Shown one piece after another: positions 26,554-35,522 of a DNA stretch of 64,000 bases (position 1 is the first letter of the stretch; each line of letters opens with the position of its first letter). The notes beneath the pieces were generated by a model. It saw nothing but the letters and a program-made list of their open reading frames with translations. It did not search any database and had not been told where the DNA came from. Both the position numbers and the translations under genes were made by a program. Source of the stretch: an uncultured Eubacteriales bacterium (GTDB lineage: Bacteria > Bacillota > Clostridia > Peptostreptococcales > Anaerovoracaceae); the NCBI GenBank assembly GCA_949285555.1, contig CASDYG010000003.1, positions 186,001 through 250,000 on the forward strand, read 5' to 3'.

Positions 26554-26610
26554 GCGCATTTCTTTAATGGAAATGACTATATTATAAGATCATATACTTG
26601 CGAGGTAAAA

Positions 26611-27090
26611 ATGAGCACGAATAAAGTGACAGTTAAAATCTATGGACAGGAGTATACCCTTGCTGGAGATAAGTCAAATGAAGAAATTGAAGAAATCGCC
26701 AGCTATGTTGATGGGAAGATGAGAGAGCTGGGAGCACTACCTATTATGGGTGGGGCCAATAGCCTTGCAGTTCTCACTGCTGTGGTTCTAACGGAAGAAG
26801 TCTTTGAAAAGAAAAATGAAATAGAAAGCCTTAAGTTGCTAAATGAGCAGTTAGAAAAGGACGCTCAGTACTATTTGCAGATGTGGGAGGATTCCAAAAA
26901 GAGTTTTGCAAAATACAAGGATGGAATTCTTAGTCTGCAAAGTAAAAAACAAGAGGAAAATAAGCGAGTCAAGGAACTGGAAGAAAAAGTAAACGAGTAT
27001 GAAACAAACTACTTTGATCTTCAGATGGAAAACATCAAGCTTAAAGACAGACTGAATAAATTGCAGCAGAATAATAATACAATTATTTAG
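26611..27090 (+). CDS. zapA: Cell division protein ZapA
   Basis: 159 residues. The N-terminal domain (VTVKIYGQEYTLAGD; ASYVDGKMRELG) matches ZapA, and the C-terminal 85 residues form a long coiled coil (LESLKLLNEQLEK-like heptads to the end). ZapA cross-links FtsZ filaments. It is longer than typical ZapA (about 85-110) because of the extended coiled coil. GAGGTAAAA precedes the ATG, and mutS2 follows after 12 bases, a pairing found often in Bacillota. Confidence 0.88.
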   Translation: MSTNKVTVKIYGQEYTLAGDKSNEEIEEIASYVDGKMRELGALPIMGGANSLAVLTAVVLTEEVFEKKNEIESLKLLNEQLEKDAQYYLQMWEDSKKSFAKYKDGILSLQSKKQEENKRVKELEEKVNEYETNYFDLQMENIKLKDRLNKLQQNNNTII

Positions 27091-27102
27091 TTACCAGGAA
27101 AA

Positions 27103-29484
27103 ATGTTAGAAAGAGCAATTAGAGTATTAGAGCTAGACCATATTAGGGCACGTTTAAGGAGGCATACTGTTTCCGAGGAGGGAATGAAAAGAGCAGAAGC
27201 TTTATTTCCCTCCTTTGACGTATACGAAATTAATATGCTTTTAGATGAAACCAGGCAGGCATCAGATCTGATACTAGCAAAAGGCCCCCTTCCGATATGG
27301 AATCTTTATTCTATTGCTAAGGAAGTTGAACTTGCACAAAAGGGTATATCCTTAACCACTGAAGCCTTGCTCAATATCGTATACAATGAAGGCAGAGCTT
27401 TTGATGTAATTGGATTTCTCAAAGGGGAAATGCCAGATATTTCCATTATTAGCAGATTAGCTTCCAGATTAAACCCACACAAAGGGCTAAAGAGCGATAT
27501 TGAAGCAGCTATTGTAGCGCCAGGTCAGCTTGCAGATGACGCATCACCTCTTCTTAAACACCTGAGGAAAAGTATACAGTTAAAAAATCTTGAAATAAGA
27601 GAAAGACTAAATAAGCTCATATCCGGTGATGAAAATCAGAAAATCTTTCAGGACGCTCTGGTAACCATGAGAGACGGAAGGTATGTAGTACCTGTTAAGG
27701 CTGAAATGTCAGGCTCCTTTGCTGGAATAGTCCATGATCGCTCAAAGGGTGGCAGTACATTTTTTATGGAGCCTCAGGATGTGGTAAATATCAATAATAA
27801 ATTAAGGGAGCTTGAGCTACAGGAAAAAGAAGAGGTAGAGCGTATATTAGCTGAGTTTACATCAAGAGTAGCTGAGTGTGCAGATGAAATACTGGATAAT
27901 TACAGGACTTTAGTAGAGCTGGATTTTATTATGGCCAAGGGTCAGCTGGCTGTGGAAATGGATGCACAAAGGCCGGAGATGATAGAGGGTTCTCAAAATA
28001 AGGAAATAAAGCTGATAAAGGCTAGACATCCTATGCTAGATAAGACAAAGGTAGTGCCCGTGTCAATAATGTTTGAAGGTGGCTGTAATACTTTAATAAT
28101 CACAGGACCTAATACTGGAGGAAAAACTGTCAGCCTGAAAACTCTAGGGCTACTATCAATGATGGCACAATGTGGTCTTATGATTCCAGCGTCAGAAAGA
28201 AGCATGCTACCAGTATTTGGCTCATATTATGTGGATATTGGAGATGAGCAGAGCATAGAGCAGTCCTTATCTACATTTTCATCGCACATGAAAAATATTG
28301 TAGAAATTATTGATGGGTGTAATGATGATTCATTAGTTTTGCTGGATGAAGTTGGAGCAGGAACAGATCCAAATGAGGGTGCTGCCCTTGCAGTAGCAAT
28401 TATTGAAACCCTCATGAAAAGGGATTGTACAATTATGGCTACCACCCACTATAATCAGCTAAAGCACTTTGCAATTGGTCGTAGTGGAATTACTAATGCT
28501 TCCATGGAGTTTGATATGGCAAGCCTTACACCTACATACAGGCTTAAAATGGGATTGCCCGGTAGCTCATGCGCATTTGAAATTTCAAGGCGGCTTGGGC
28601 TTTCAGAAGAACTGGTTGACAGAGCTCTTGAGCTGGTGGAAAAAGAGGATATTAAATTTGAAGAGGTTCTGGCTAAGGTAGAAGCTGCAAAGCAGCAGGC
28701 AGAACGAGAGCGAGATGAAGCAATCGCCATAAATATAGCAATTAAAAAGAGAGAAGAAGAGCTACTGGATAAGGAACGCCGACTAGAGCAAAGAAGGGAA
28801 TCGATAATAGCATCTGCTAAGGAGGATGCTCGTCTTATGATAGAGGAAGCAAAAAGCAGCCTGAAGGAGACGGAAGCAAAGCTTAGAAAGGTAGAAAAAG
28901 AAGGATATTTCCCTGGAGTATTTCAAAAGGATAAAGAAAAATTAAGTCACAGACTCAAGGAATACAGTGGCGGACTGGTTAAAAAGGTGAATAGTGAGCC
29001 TGTCGATCTTAATGAAATAAAAGTAGGCTCGTTAGTAAAGGTACTAACGCTGGATCAAAATGGTACTGTAATAACAGAGGCAGATAGTAAGGGAAAATTC
29101 ATGGTGCAGGTAGGCAGCATGAGAATGAAGCTTTCCCCAAGGGATATAATGCTCTTAACCACTGGACTGGAAAAAAAAGAAAAGCCAAAGAAGCCTAAAA
29201 GCTCAGTCAGCATGATGAAAAACAGAAAGCTGGCACAAGCTAGTACGAAGGTTGATTTGCGAAGAAAAAATTTAAATGATGCAATCTTGGATCTTGATAA
29301 ATATCTAGATCAGTGTTTTTTGGCTGGACTAGGTCAGGCTACCGTAGTTCATGGCCATGGTGAAGGGATTCTTAGGCAGGGTGTGAGAGAGCATTTGAAA
29401 AACCACCCAAATGTTAAGCGAATTGAAAGAATGCCATATAATGAGGGTGGAGAGGGAGCTACACTGGTAATATTTAAGGATTAG
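27103..29484 (+). CDS. mutS2: Endonuclease MutS2
   Basis: 793 residues. The clamp/lever regions come first, then the ABC ATPase core with Walker A GPNTGGKTVSLKT near residue 336, Walker B LVLLDEVGAGTDP, and STFSSHMKNI. A coiled coil (about 520-600) leads to a KOW-like segment and a C-terminal Smr nuclease domain (LDLDKYLDQCFLAG; VHGHGEGILRQGVREHL). It is linked to recombination suppression or ribosome rescue, depending on the species. No mismatch-recognition domain is present, as expected for MutS2. Confidence 0.96.
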   Translation: MLERAIRVLELDHIRARLRRHTVSEEGMKRAEALFPSFDVYEINMLLDETRQASDLILAKGPLPIWNLYSIAKEVELAQKGISLTTEALLNIVYNEGRAFDVIGFLKGEMPDISIISRLASRLNPHKGLKSDIEAAIVAPGQLADDASPLLKHLRKSIQLKNLEIRERLNKLISGDENQKIFQDALVTMRDGRYVVPVKAEMSGSFAGIVHDRSKGGSTFFMEPQDVVNINNKLRELELQEKEEVERILAEFTSRVAECADEILDNYRTLVELDFIMAKGQLAVEMDAQRPEMIEGSQNKEIKLIKARHPMLDKTKVVPVSIMFEGGCNTLIITGPNTGGKTVSLKTLGLLSMMAQCGLMIPASERSMLPVFGSYYVDIGDEQSIEQSLSTFSSHMKNIVEIIDGCNDDSLVLLDEVGAGTDPNEGAALAVAIIETLMKRDCTIMATTHYNQLKHFAIGRSGITNASMEFDMASLTPTYRLKMGLPGSSCAFEISRRLGLSEELVDRALELVEKEDIKFEEVLAKVEAAKQQAERERDEAIAINIAIKKREEELLDKERRLEQRRESIIASAKEDARLMIEEAKSSLKETEAKLRKVEKEGYFPGVFQKDKEKLSHRLKEYSGGLVKKVNSEPVDLNEIKVGSLVKVLTLDQNGTVITEADSKGKFMVQVGSMRMKLSPRDIMLLTTGLEKKEKPKKPKSSVSMMKNRKLAQASTKVDLRRKNLNDAILDLDKYLDQCFLAGLGQATVVHGHGEGILRQGVREHLKNHPNVKRIERMPYNEGGEGATLVIFKD

Positions 29485-29492
29485 GTGATAAT

Positions 29493-29978
29493 ATGTATAT
29501 AGTAAGCGCCTGCCTCATGGGAGAAAAATGTAGATATGATGGAAAGGACTCTTTAAGTGAGAAGGTACAGACATTTCTCAAGGGCAAAGATTACCTTTTG
29601 GTATGTCCGGAGCTTATGGCAGGTCTTGGCATCCCCAGGACTCCATGTGAAATATTAAATGGACGTGTAATTACAAAAAATGGAATAGATAGGACAGAAG
29701 AATTTATAAAAGGAGCATATAGATCAATGGATAAGGTCCGGAGAGCTTTAGAGGAAACTGCAAAAAATGAATTAGATAAAGGTCTAAAATCTGCTCCAGC
29801 TTTAAATAAGTATAGATGTGATATTAAATGTGCTATATTAAAATCTAAAAGTCCCTCATGTGGACGGGGACGCATCTACGATGGTTCATTTAGCGGCAGA
29901 TTGATAGATGGAGATGGTATATTTGCAAGGCTTCTTTTAGATGAGGGAATAGAAGTGATTACAGAAAGGGACTTATAA
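29493..29978 (+). CDS. DUF523 family protein
   Basis: 161 residues. The family start VSACLMGEKCRYDGK and the later AILKSKSPSCGRGRIYDG, each with conserved Cys, identify DUF523. The spaced cysteines suggest metal or Fe-S binding, but no function is established. Its stop shares a base with the argS start, so the two are translationally coupled. Confidence 0.85.
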   Translation: MYIVSACLMGEKCRYDGKDSLSEKVQTFLKGKDYLLVCPELMAGLGIPRTPCEILNGRVITKNGIDRTEEFIKGAYRSMDKVRRALEETAKNELDKGLKSAPALNKYRCDIKCAILKSKSPSCGRGRIYDGSFSGRLIDGDGIFARLLLDEGIEVITERDL

Positions 29979-31705
29979 TGAAGGATTATAAAAAGTATAT
30001 TGGTAGTATTCTAGGAGATATAGTTTCCGATATGAATGTAAATGAGATTACAGCCATGGTGGAGGTGCCTTCGGACGAAAAGATGGGAGACTTTGCTTTT
30101 CCTTGCTTTAAGCTGGCAAGGGTGCTTAGAAAGGCCCCTAATCTTATAGCTTCTGACATTGCTGAAAAGCTTTCAAATGAAGGAATATTTGAAAAGGTAG
30201 AAGCGGTGAATGCGTATGTCAATATGTTTATTGACAGAGGTCAGCTAGCTAATGAACTTATAAAAGAGGTGCGTGATACTGGAAGTGACTTTGGTAATTC
30301 AGATGTTGGACAGCATAAACCGGTAATTGTTGAGTATTCAGCACCTAATATTGCAAAGCCATTTCACATTGGCCATATTAGGAGTACGGTCATTGGTAAT
30401 GCATTGTACAAGATAATGGCTGCCATTGGCTATGATGTAATCAGAATAAATCATTTGGGGGACTATGGTACTCAGTTTGGAAAAATGATTGTAGCCTACA
30501 GAAAGTGGGGAAATAAGGAAGATGTAGAAAGGGAGCCTATTAAGACGCTTCTTTCCTATTACACTAGATTTCATCAAGAAAGTGAAAAGGATCCGTCCCT
30601 TGAAGATGAGGCTAGAGCTACTTTTACAAAGCTTGAGCATGGTGAAGAAGACGAGACCAGACTGTGGCAGTGGTTTAGAGATGAATCACTTAAGGAATTT
30701 AACCGTGTGTATGATATGCTAGGCATAACTTTTGATTCATATAATGGTGAAAGCTTCTATTCCGATAAGATGGCAAGGTTTATAAAAGAGCTGGAAGAAA
30801 AGAAAGTAATGGAGCCTTCAATGGGAGCTAACATAGTAAACATGGAGGATGTAGGCCTAGGTGTTGCTCTGATTACCAAAAACGATGGCTCTACACTATA
30901 TATTACTCGTGATATTGCTGCTGCTGTATATCGTAAGGAAACCTACGATTTTTATAAAAATATATACGTTGTAGCATCTCAGCAAAATCTGCATTTTGCA
31001 CAGCTAAAGGAGATTTTAAACAGACTAGGCTATGAGTGGTACGATGATATTGTACATGTACCATTTGGGCTTGTTAGCTTAGAAGAGGGTACAATGTCTA
31101 CCCGTGAGGGACGTGTAGTATTTCTGGAGGATGTACTTACTAAATCAGTAGAAAAGACGAAGGAAATTATCAAAGAGAAGAACCCGAATGGAGAGAATCT
31201 GGATGAGATAGCAGCGCAGGTAGGTATTGGCGCTATCGTATTTCAGGAGCTGTCTAATAATAGAATTAAGGACTATACTTTTAGCTGGGATAAGGTATTG
31301 AATTTTGATGGTGAAACCGGACCATATGTACAGTACACTCATGCAAGGTGTGCCAGTCTGATTAGAAAAGGCTTTAATCTTGAAACAATTAAAGATTTTG
31401 ATGAATCTATGCTTGGTGAGATTAGCACAGAGTATCTAAAATCTGACAGTGCATATGCTCTTGTAAAATTACTTTATAATATGCCGCAGGTAGTGCTTGA
31501 GGCGGCGGGCAAGTATGAGCCATCAGTGATAACAAGACATATAATCAATATTGCCCAGGCATTTAATAGATTCTATCATGAAGAAAAAATTATTACAGAA
31601 AATGAGGCTGAAGCAAGAGCAAAACTTGCACTCGCCTTTGCTACTGAGAAGGTATTAAGTAAAGGATTAGATCTTTTGGGAATTAAAGCTCCGGAACGAA
31701 TGTAA
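29978..31705 (+). CDS. argS: Arginyl-tRNA synthetase
   Basis: 575 residues. The N-terminal additional domain is followed by SAPNIAKPFHIGHIRST (HIGH motif). The core has INHLGDYGTQFGKMI and FGLVSLEEGTMSTREGRVVFL in the place of a KMSKS loop, as is usual for ArgS. The C-terminal helical bundle binds the anticodon and ends LGIKAPERM, the standard C-terminus. A hairpin terminator follows. Confidence 0.97.
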   Translation: MKDYKKYIGSILGDIVSDMNVNEITAMVEVPSDEKMGDFAFPCFKLARVLRKAPNLIASDIAEKLSNEGIFEKVEAVNAYVNMFIDRGQLANELIKEVRDTGSDFGNSDVGQHKPVIVEYSAPNIAKPFHIGHIRSTVIGNALYKIMAAIGYDVIRINHLGDYGTQFGKMIVAYRKWGNKEDVEREPIKTLLSYYTRFHQESEKDPSLEDEARATFTKLEHGEEDETRLWQWFRDESLKEFNRVYDMLGITFDSYNGESFYSDKMARFIKELEEKKVMEPSMGANIVNMEDVGLGVALITKNDGSTLYITRDIAAAVYRKETYDFYKNIYVVASQQNLHFAQLKEILNRLGYEWYDDIVHVPFGLVSLEEGTMSTREGRVVFLEDVLTKSVEKTKEIIKEKNPNGENLDEIAAQVGIGAIVFQELSNNRIKDYTFSWDKVLNFDGETGPYVQYTHARCASLIRKGFNLETIKDFDESMLGEISTEYLKSDSAYALVKLLYNMPQVVLEAAGKYEPSVITRHIINIAQAFNRFYHEEKIITENEAEARAKLALAFATEKVLSKGLDLLGIKAPERM

Positions 31706-31716
31706 TTTAAGAAAGG

Positions 31717-31749
31717 ACAGGGAGTCATTGTGGCTCCCTCTGTTATTTA
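31717..31749 (+). terminator. Hairpin terminator after argS
   Basis: ACAGGGAGTCA-TTG-TGGCTCCC-(TC)-TGT forms an 8-11 bp stem with a 3-base loop, followed by TATTTAT. A TTG codon open to the next gene lies in its loop, so the next gene more likely starts at the ATG at 31755. Confidence 0.65.
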
Positions 31750-31754
31750 TAGCT

Positions 31755-32627
31755 ATGAGATATGAAGGTGATATATACAGGCCTCCCAGCGAAGCATATA
31801 GTCTTTTAATTCAGGTAACCATTGGATGCGCCCACAATGATTGTACATTTTGTACAATGTTTAGAGGTAAAAAGTTCAGGCTTAGGAGCATGGATGAAAT
31901 CTTTGAAGACTTGGAATTGGCCAGAAAAACATATAAATATGTAAGGAGAATCTTCCTGTGTGACGGAGATGCCTTATGTATTAAAACTGAAAAGCTGGTT
32001 GAGATTCTTAATAAAATCCATAGCTTGTTTCCTGAATGTGAGAGGGTAGGAATCTATGGTACAGCTACTGATATAAACCGAAAGATGGAACAGGAGCTAG
32101 AAATATTAAGAGATGCAGGCCTTGGTATTATTTATTTAGGTGCAGAATCAGGAAGCGATGAGGTGCTGCGTAATATTAATAAGAAAATGACCAGAGCAGA
32201 TATTGTTAAGGCTGTAAATAAATCAGAGGATATTGGCATTCCAGTATCAGTTACTTTAATATCCGGCCTTGCAGGCAAAGAAGGTATGAGGGAGCATGCT
32301 CTTGGTACTGCAAGGTTAATAACGGAAATGAATGCTTCTTATGTAAGTCTGCTGACATTATTGCTAGATGACGCCGCTCCTATAATGGATGATGTTAGGG
32401 CTGGGAGACTGACATTGCTTTCCCCTAAAGAGGTTCTTGAAGAAACAAAGCTGATAATTGAGAATGCAAATCCAAAGCGCAGCTGTGTATTTAGGTCAAA
32501 TCATGCGTCTAATTATCTACCACTTAGAGGAAATCTTCCAGATGATAGAGATGCTTTAATCGAGGTTATTGAGCTTGGCATTAAGCATATGGGCATGTTA
32601 AAGGATGACAGATTTAGAAGATTGTAA
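31755..32627 (+). CDS. Radical SAM protein
   Basis: 290 residues. After RPPSEAYSLLIQVTIGC comes a three-cysteine cluster, CAHNDCTFC, with C-x4-C-x2-C spacing for the 4Fe-4S centre (canonical radical SAM is C-x3-C-x2-C). Later motifs are DGDAL, GAESGSDEVLRNINK and PVSVTLISGLAG, as in Elp3/HemN-like proteins. The substrate is unknown; the variant spacing with an RPPSEA start recurs in clostridial proteins of this kind. The ATG at 31755 has no clear ribosome site. Confidence 0.82.
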   Translation: MRYEGDIYRPPSEAYSLLIQVTIGCAHNDCTFCTMFRGKKFRLRSMDEIFEDLELARKTYKYVRRIFLCDGDALCIKTEKLVEILNKIHSLFPECERVGIYGTATDINRKMEQELEILRDAGLGIIYLGAESGSDEVLRNINKKMTRADIVKAVNKSEDIGIPVSVTLISGLAGKEGMREHALGTARLITEMNASYVSLLTLLLDDAAPIMDDVRAGRLTLLSPKEVLEETKLIIENANPKRSCVFRSNHASNYLPLRGNLPDDRDALIEVIELGIKHMGMLKDDRFRRL

Positions 32628-32664
32628 TTTTTAATAATGGTTAAAAGACAAAACAGGGTGAAAA

Positions 32665-33750
32665 ATGAGAAATGTAGAAAAGCTTTTGCAGGATAAGGAT
32701 GCTGTAATTGAAGATAGAGCAGGCATATTTTTGGAAGGACATATGAAAAATGTCACTTTTGAGGAGCTTTCCATAGAGTTTTTATGCAAGCAGGGCTGGC
32801 AGGAGTATCTAGCAGATGTACCTGTTCCTTTTCTTCAAAATGGTGATGATAGCATTACTGTTGTTACTATCGGAAGGGATATGGCATTTGTACTTGGCAT
32901 TTATCCTAATTACGAATATAGGGAAAACTATCTTAGGTTTATGCGAGAAAATTTAGTTGAGGATTTTTATAGACTTTTATTACATGAAGGACTTGAAGCT
33001 GCAGAAAAGAGGGACTTTGATTATGCGGCCATTATGTTCAGGGCTGCTATGATAATAGCACCAACTATAGTCGATCCCGTATATTGCTATGGTAGAGCTG
33101 CTATGGATATGTATTCTAAGGGTGGCAGTCATAAGTTCATAAGCACCTTCAAGATTGAAGCACTTAATGCCTTTGAGCAAACAACTATGATGGAACCTGA
33201 CTATGGACCAGCATATTATTTCCTTGGTTTTTCATATTTGAATATGGGCCTTTATCTTAAGGCCGTCCTGTCATTTAAAGAGTATATGAGGCTCTCTGAC
33301 AATGAGAAAGGCAAGGAAGAGATACAGGAGTACCTTCAGAAGCTGGAAACACCAGTCGAGGTGGAGCTGGGATATAATAAAATCTTAACAGGATCCTTTG
33401 AAGCAGGAATAGCCATATTGGAAAAATATTTGGATAATCCTCAAATAAATATGTGGTGGCCGCTTTATTATTACCTTGCAATAGGGAAAAAAGAGATGGG
33501 ATCATGCCAGGAGGCAATTTCACTTGCACACAGAGGAATAGATATTTTCCCGTCAAGCTTACACTTAAATAACCTTCTGGCTGACCTTTATGAAGAAATG
33601 GGAAATACTGAGAAAATGAAAAAATATCGTGACAAAGCTCAGCTGATAAGTGATAGCTTCAGTGGTGAAACAGAAGAAGAGGCAGTAATAGGTGCTGATA
33701 TAGGAACGATGCTGGGATATGAGCCTTCAAACGATGAGATAATACACTAA
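32665..33750 (+). CDS. TPR-repeat protein of unknown role
   Basis: 361 residues, no signal peptide. Tetratricopeptide-like helices span about 110-320: AAEKRDFDYAAIMFRAAMIIAP, DYGPAYYFLGFSYLNMGLY, and SLHLNNLLADLYEEMGNTEK (shown in part). The first 100 residues are not recognised. TPRs mediate protein-protein contacts. It lies 37 bases after the radical SAM gene and may be co-transcribed with it. Confidence 0.7.
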   Translation: MRNVEKLLQDKDAVIEDRAGIFLEGHMKNVTFEELSIEFLCKQGWQEYLADVPVPFLQNGDDSITVVTIGRDMAFVLGIYPNYEYRENYLRFMRENLVEDFYRLLLHEGLEAAEKRDFDYAAIMFRAAMIIAPTIVDPVYCYGRAAMDMYSKGGSHKFISTFKIEALNAFEQTTMMEPDYGPAYYFLGFSYLNMGLYLKAVLSFKEYMRLSDNEKGKEEIQEYLQKLETPVEVELGYNKILTGSFEAGIAILEKYLDNPQINMWWPLYYYLAIGKKEMGSCQEAISLAHRGIDIFPSSLHLNNLLADLYEEMGNTEKMKKYRDKAQLISDSFSGETEEEAVIGADIGTMLGYEPSNDEIIH

Positions 33751-33835
33751 AATATTTTAAAATTTTTCTTTAGCCCTTGCTAACTGAGCGATTTTATGTT
33801 ATTTTTATAACAGTATACCTATTCAGGAGGGAATT

Positions 33836-35170
33836 ATGAGTAAGATTGTTATTGTAGGTGCCAATCATGCCGGTACTGCTGCAATTAATACTATTTTGGA
33901 CAATTATAAGGGCAATGAAGTAGTAGTGCTTGAGCGAAACTCCAATACAAGCTTTTTGGGCTGTGGTATGGCACTATGGATTGGTGATCAGATTCAGGGT
34001 GGATCAGATGGTCTTTTCTACAGCAGCCCTGATAAGCTAAGAGAAAAGGGTGCAAAGGTAAGTATAAATACAGAAGTGACAAAGGTTGACTTTGATGCGA
34101 AGAAAGTTTATTTCACCAATGCTGAGACACCAAATGGAGAAGAGTCATACGATAAGCTGATTTTCGCTACCGGATCTTTGCCAATTATACCAAGCATTCC
34201 AGGTAAGGATCTTGAGAATGTGCAGCAGGTAAAGCTGTTCCAGGATGCGCAGGCTGTTATTGATAAGCTTGATCTTAAGGAAATCAAGCATGTAACTGTA
34301 GTAGGAGCTGGATATATAGGGGTTGAGCTGGCAGAAGCATTCCAGAGAAAGAATAAGGAAGTAGCCCTTGTAGATACGGCAGAAAGTTGTCTTGCTACTT
34401 ACTATGATGCAGACTTTAATAAGCTAATGGCTGATAATTTAAGAAATCACGGTATTGACTGCAAGTTCGGTCAGATGGTGAAGGAAATAAAAGGAAGCAG
34501 CAAGGTAGAAGGTGTAGTTACAGACAAGGAAGAGTTCGCAACAGATATGGTCATTTTAGCTATCGGTTTCAGGCCAAATACAGACCTTTGCAAGGATCAG
34601 CTTGAAACATTCAGAAATGGTGCATATCTTGTGAATAAGAAGCAGGAAACCAGCATTAAGGATGTATATGCAATCGGCGATTGTGCAACCGTATATGATA
34701 ATGCTATTGATGATGTAAATTATATTGCACTTGCAACTAATGCGGTTAGAAGTGGTATCGTAGCTGCTCATAATGTGTGCGGTACTGAAATTGAATCACT
34801 AGGCGTACAGGGCTCAAATGGTATCAACATTTATGATCTAAAGATGATATCAACGGGAATCACTTTAGAAAAGGCTAAGAAACTGGGAATGGAAGTTTCT
34901 CATACTGATTTTGAAGATAATCAAAGGCCTGAATTTATGAAGGAAAATGATATCGTTAAGCTGAGAATCGTGTACGAAACTAAGACTAAGAGAGTGGTTG
35001 GAATGCAGTGCGTATCTGAATATGATATGTCAATGCTAAATCACATGTTCTCGCTTGCTATTCAGGAGAAGGTGACAATGGACAGGCTCGCCCTGCTTGA
35101 CATTTTCTTCCTGCCACACTTCAACAAGCCATATAACTACATTACTATGGCTTCTATTCTAGCTAAATAA
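33836..35170 (+). CDS. nox: NADH oxidase, probably water-forming
   Basis: 444 residues. The N-terminal FAD-binding motif [13 protein letters not shown] and the single redox Cys43 in [11 protein letters not shown] are features of Nox/CoA-disulfide reductase enzymes. An NADH-binding motif [15 protein letters not shown] lies in the middle, with YAIGDCATV as the second FAD motif and a C-terminal dimerisation domain. H2O-forming NADH oxidases remove oxygen in anaerobes; NADH peroxidase is the alternative. AGGAGG precedes the ATG. It is monocistronic and ends in a long-loop terminator. Confidence 0.88.
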   Translation: MSKIVIVGANHAGTAAINTILDNYKGNEVVVLERNSNTSFLGCGMALWIGDQIQGGSDGLFYSSPDKLREKGAKVSINTEVTKVDFDAKKVYFTNAETPNGEESYDKLIFATGSLPIIPSIPGKDLENVQQVKLFQDAQAVIDKLDLKEIKHVTVVGAGYIGVELAEAFQRKNKEVALVDTAESCLATYYDADFNKLMADNLRNHGIDCKFGQMVKEIKGSSKVEGVVTDKEEFATDMVILAIGFRPNTDLCKDQLETFRNGAYLVNKKQETSIKDVYAIGDCATVYDNAIDDVNYIALATNAVRSGIVAAHNVCGTEIESLGVQGSNGINIYDLKMISTGITLEKAKKLGMEVSHTDFEDNQRPEFMKENDIVKLRIVYETKTKRVVGMQCVSEYDMSMLNHMFSLAIQEKVTMDRLALLDIFFLPHFNKPYNYITMASILAK

Positions 35171-35182
35171 TTAGTAGATATA

Positions 35183-35237
35183 AACGCAGCTTCAACTCTG
35201 GAAAAGACAAGACTAACCAGAGGCAGGCTGCGTTTTT
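35183..35237 (+). terminator. Two-tier terminator after nox
   Basis: Outer stem AACGCAGC / GCTGCGTT, inner stem CTCTGG / CCAGAG, followed by TTTTT. The loop between the outer arms is about 37 bases and is itself structured. Confidence 0.85.
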
Positions 35238-35272
35238 GATTGCTTAATGTTAATGTAGTTTTCCATGATGAT

Positions 35273-35301
35273 TTGACCTACAATTTATTTTATGATAATA
35301 T
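35273..35301 (+). promoter_or_regulatory. Promoter of the aminotransferase-TRAP operon
   Basis: TTGACC (35273-35278), a 17-base spacer, then TAATAT (35296-35301). The likely start of transcription near 35308 lies just before the ribosome site at 35319-35325. The DUF1016 gene has a promoter with identical -35 and -10 hexamers and the same spacer. Confidence 0.7.
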
Positions 35302-35334
35302 TGTATCAAACTTCGTTGAAAGGAGTTGACTGAT

Positions 35335-35475
35335 TTGGTATTTGCTAAATATAATGTCGTAGACAGACAGACAGACAGACAGACAGATTTAACTGCTGAT
35401 TTAGCAAGCCATTTTGAGTGTCATAAATTAGATACATTTAACACCTATTATAGGAGTATTTATTTAAGCCTATAA
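35335..35475 (+). CDS. Leader peptide reading frame containing an AGAC repeat tract
   Basis: A 46-codon frame starts at TTG 35335, with AAAGGAG at 35319-35325 and a 9-base spacing. It reads LVFAKYNVVDRQTDRQTDL, then on through ECHKLDTFNTYYRSIYLSL. (AGAC)6+AGA encodes the DRQTDRQTD part. The frame runs through the whole 5' arm and loop of the terminator at 35440-35488 and stops in its 3' arm. A ribosome reading it would prevent the hairpin, as in leader-peptide attenuation. Adding or losing one repeat unit puts a stop at 35397 or 35390, upstream of the hairpin. Start codon and translation are unproven. Confidence 0.5.
   Translation: MVFAKYNVVDRQTDRQTDLTADLASHFECHKLDTFNTYYRSIYLSL
35361..35387 (+). 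repeat. Tetranucleotide tract (AGAC)6 plus AGA
   Basis: A 27-base uninterrupted simple repeat. Four-base repeats of this kind are prone to slipped-strand mispairing, and each unit gained or lost changes the reading frame. It is the only such tract I noticed in the window. It lies inside the leader frame of the aminotransferase-TRAP operon. Confidence 0.9.
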
Positions 35476-35488
35476 TAGGTGTTTTTTT
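35440..35488 (+). terminator. Perfect attenuator-like terminator before the aminotransferase gene
   Basis: AACACCTATTATAGG and CCTATAATAGGTGTT can pair over about 14-15 bp with a 14-base loop, followed by TTTTTTT. It sits between the operon promoter and the first structural gene, so it must be read through or suppressed for expression. The leader frame enters both arms. Confidence 0.85.
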
Positions 35489-35522
35489 GTATAAAAAATT
35501 AAAAGGAGGTGTTGTAGTTGGC

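Noticed and set aside
31728..31754. TTG start for the radical SAM protein
   Set aside because: It lies in the loop of the argS terminator, and the RPPSEA start of the family fits the ATG at 31755.
35487..35522. Upstream TTG start for the aminotransferase
   Set aside because: It lies in the T-run of the terminator; the ATG at 35523 has a ribosome site.
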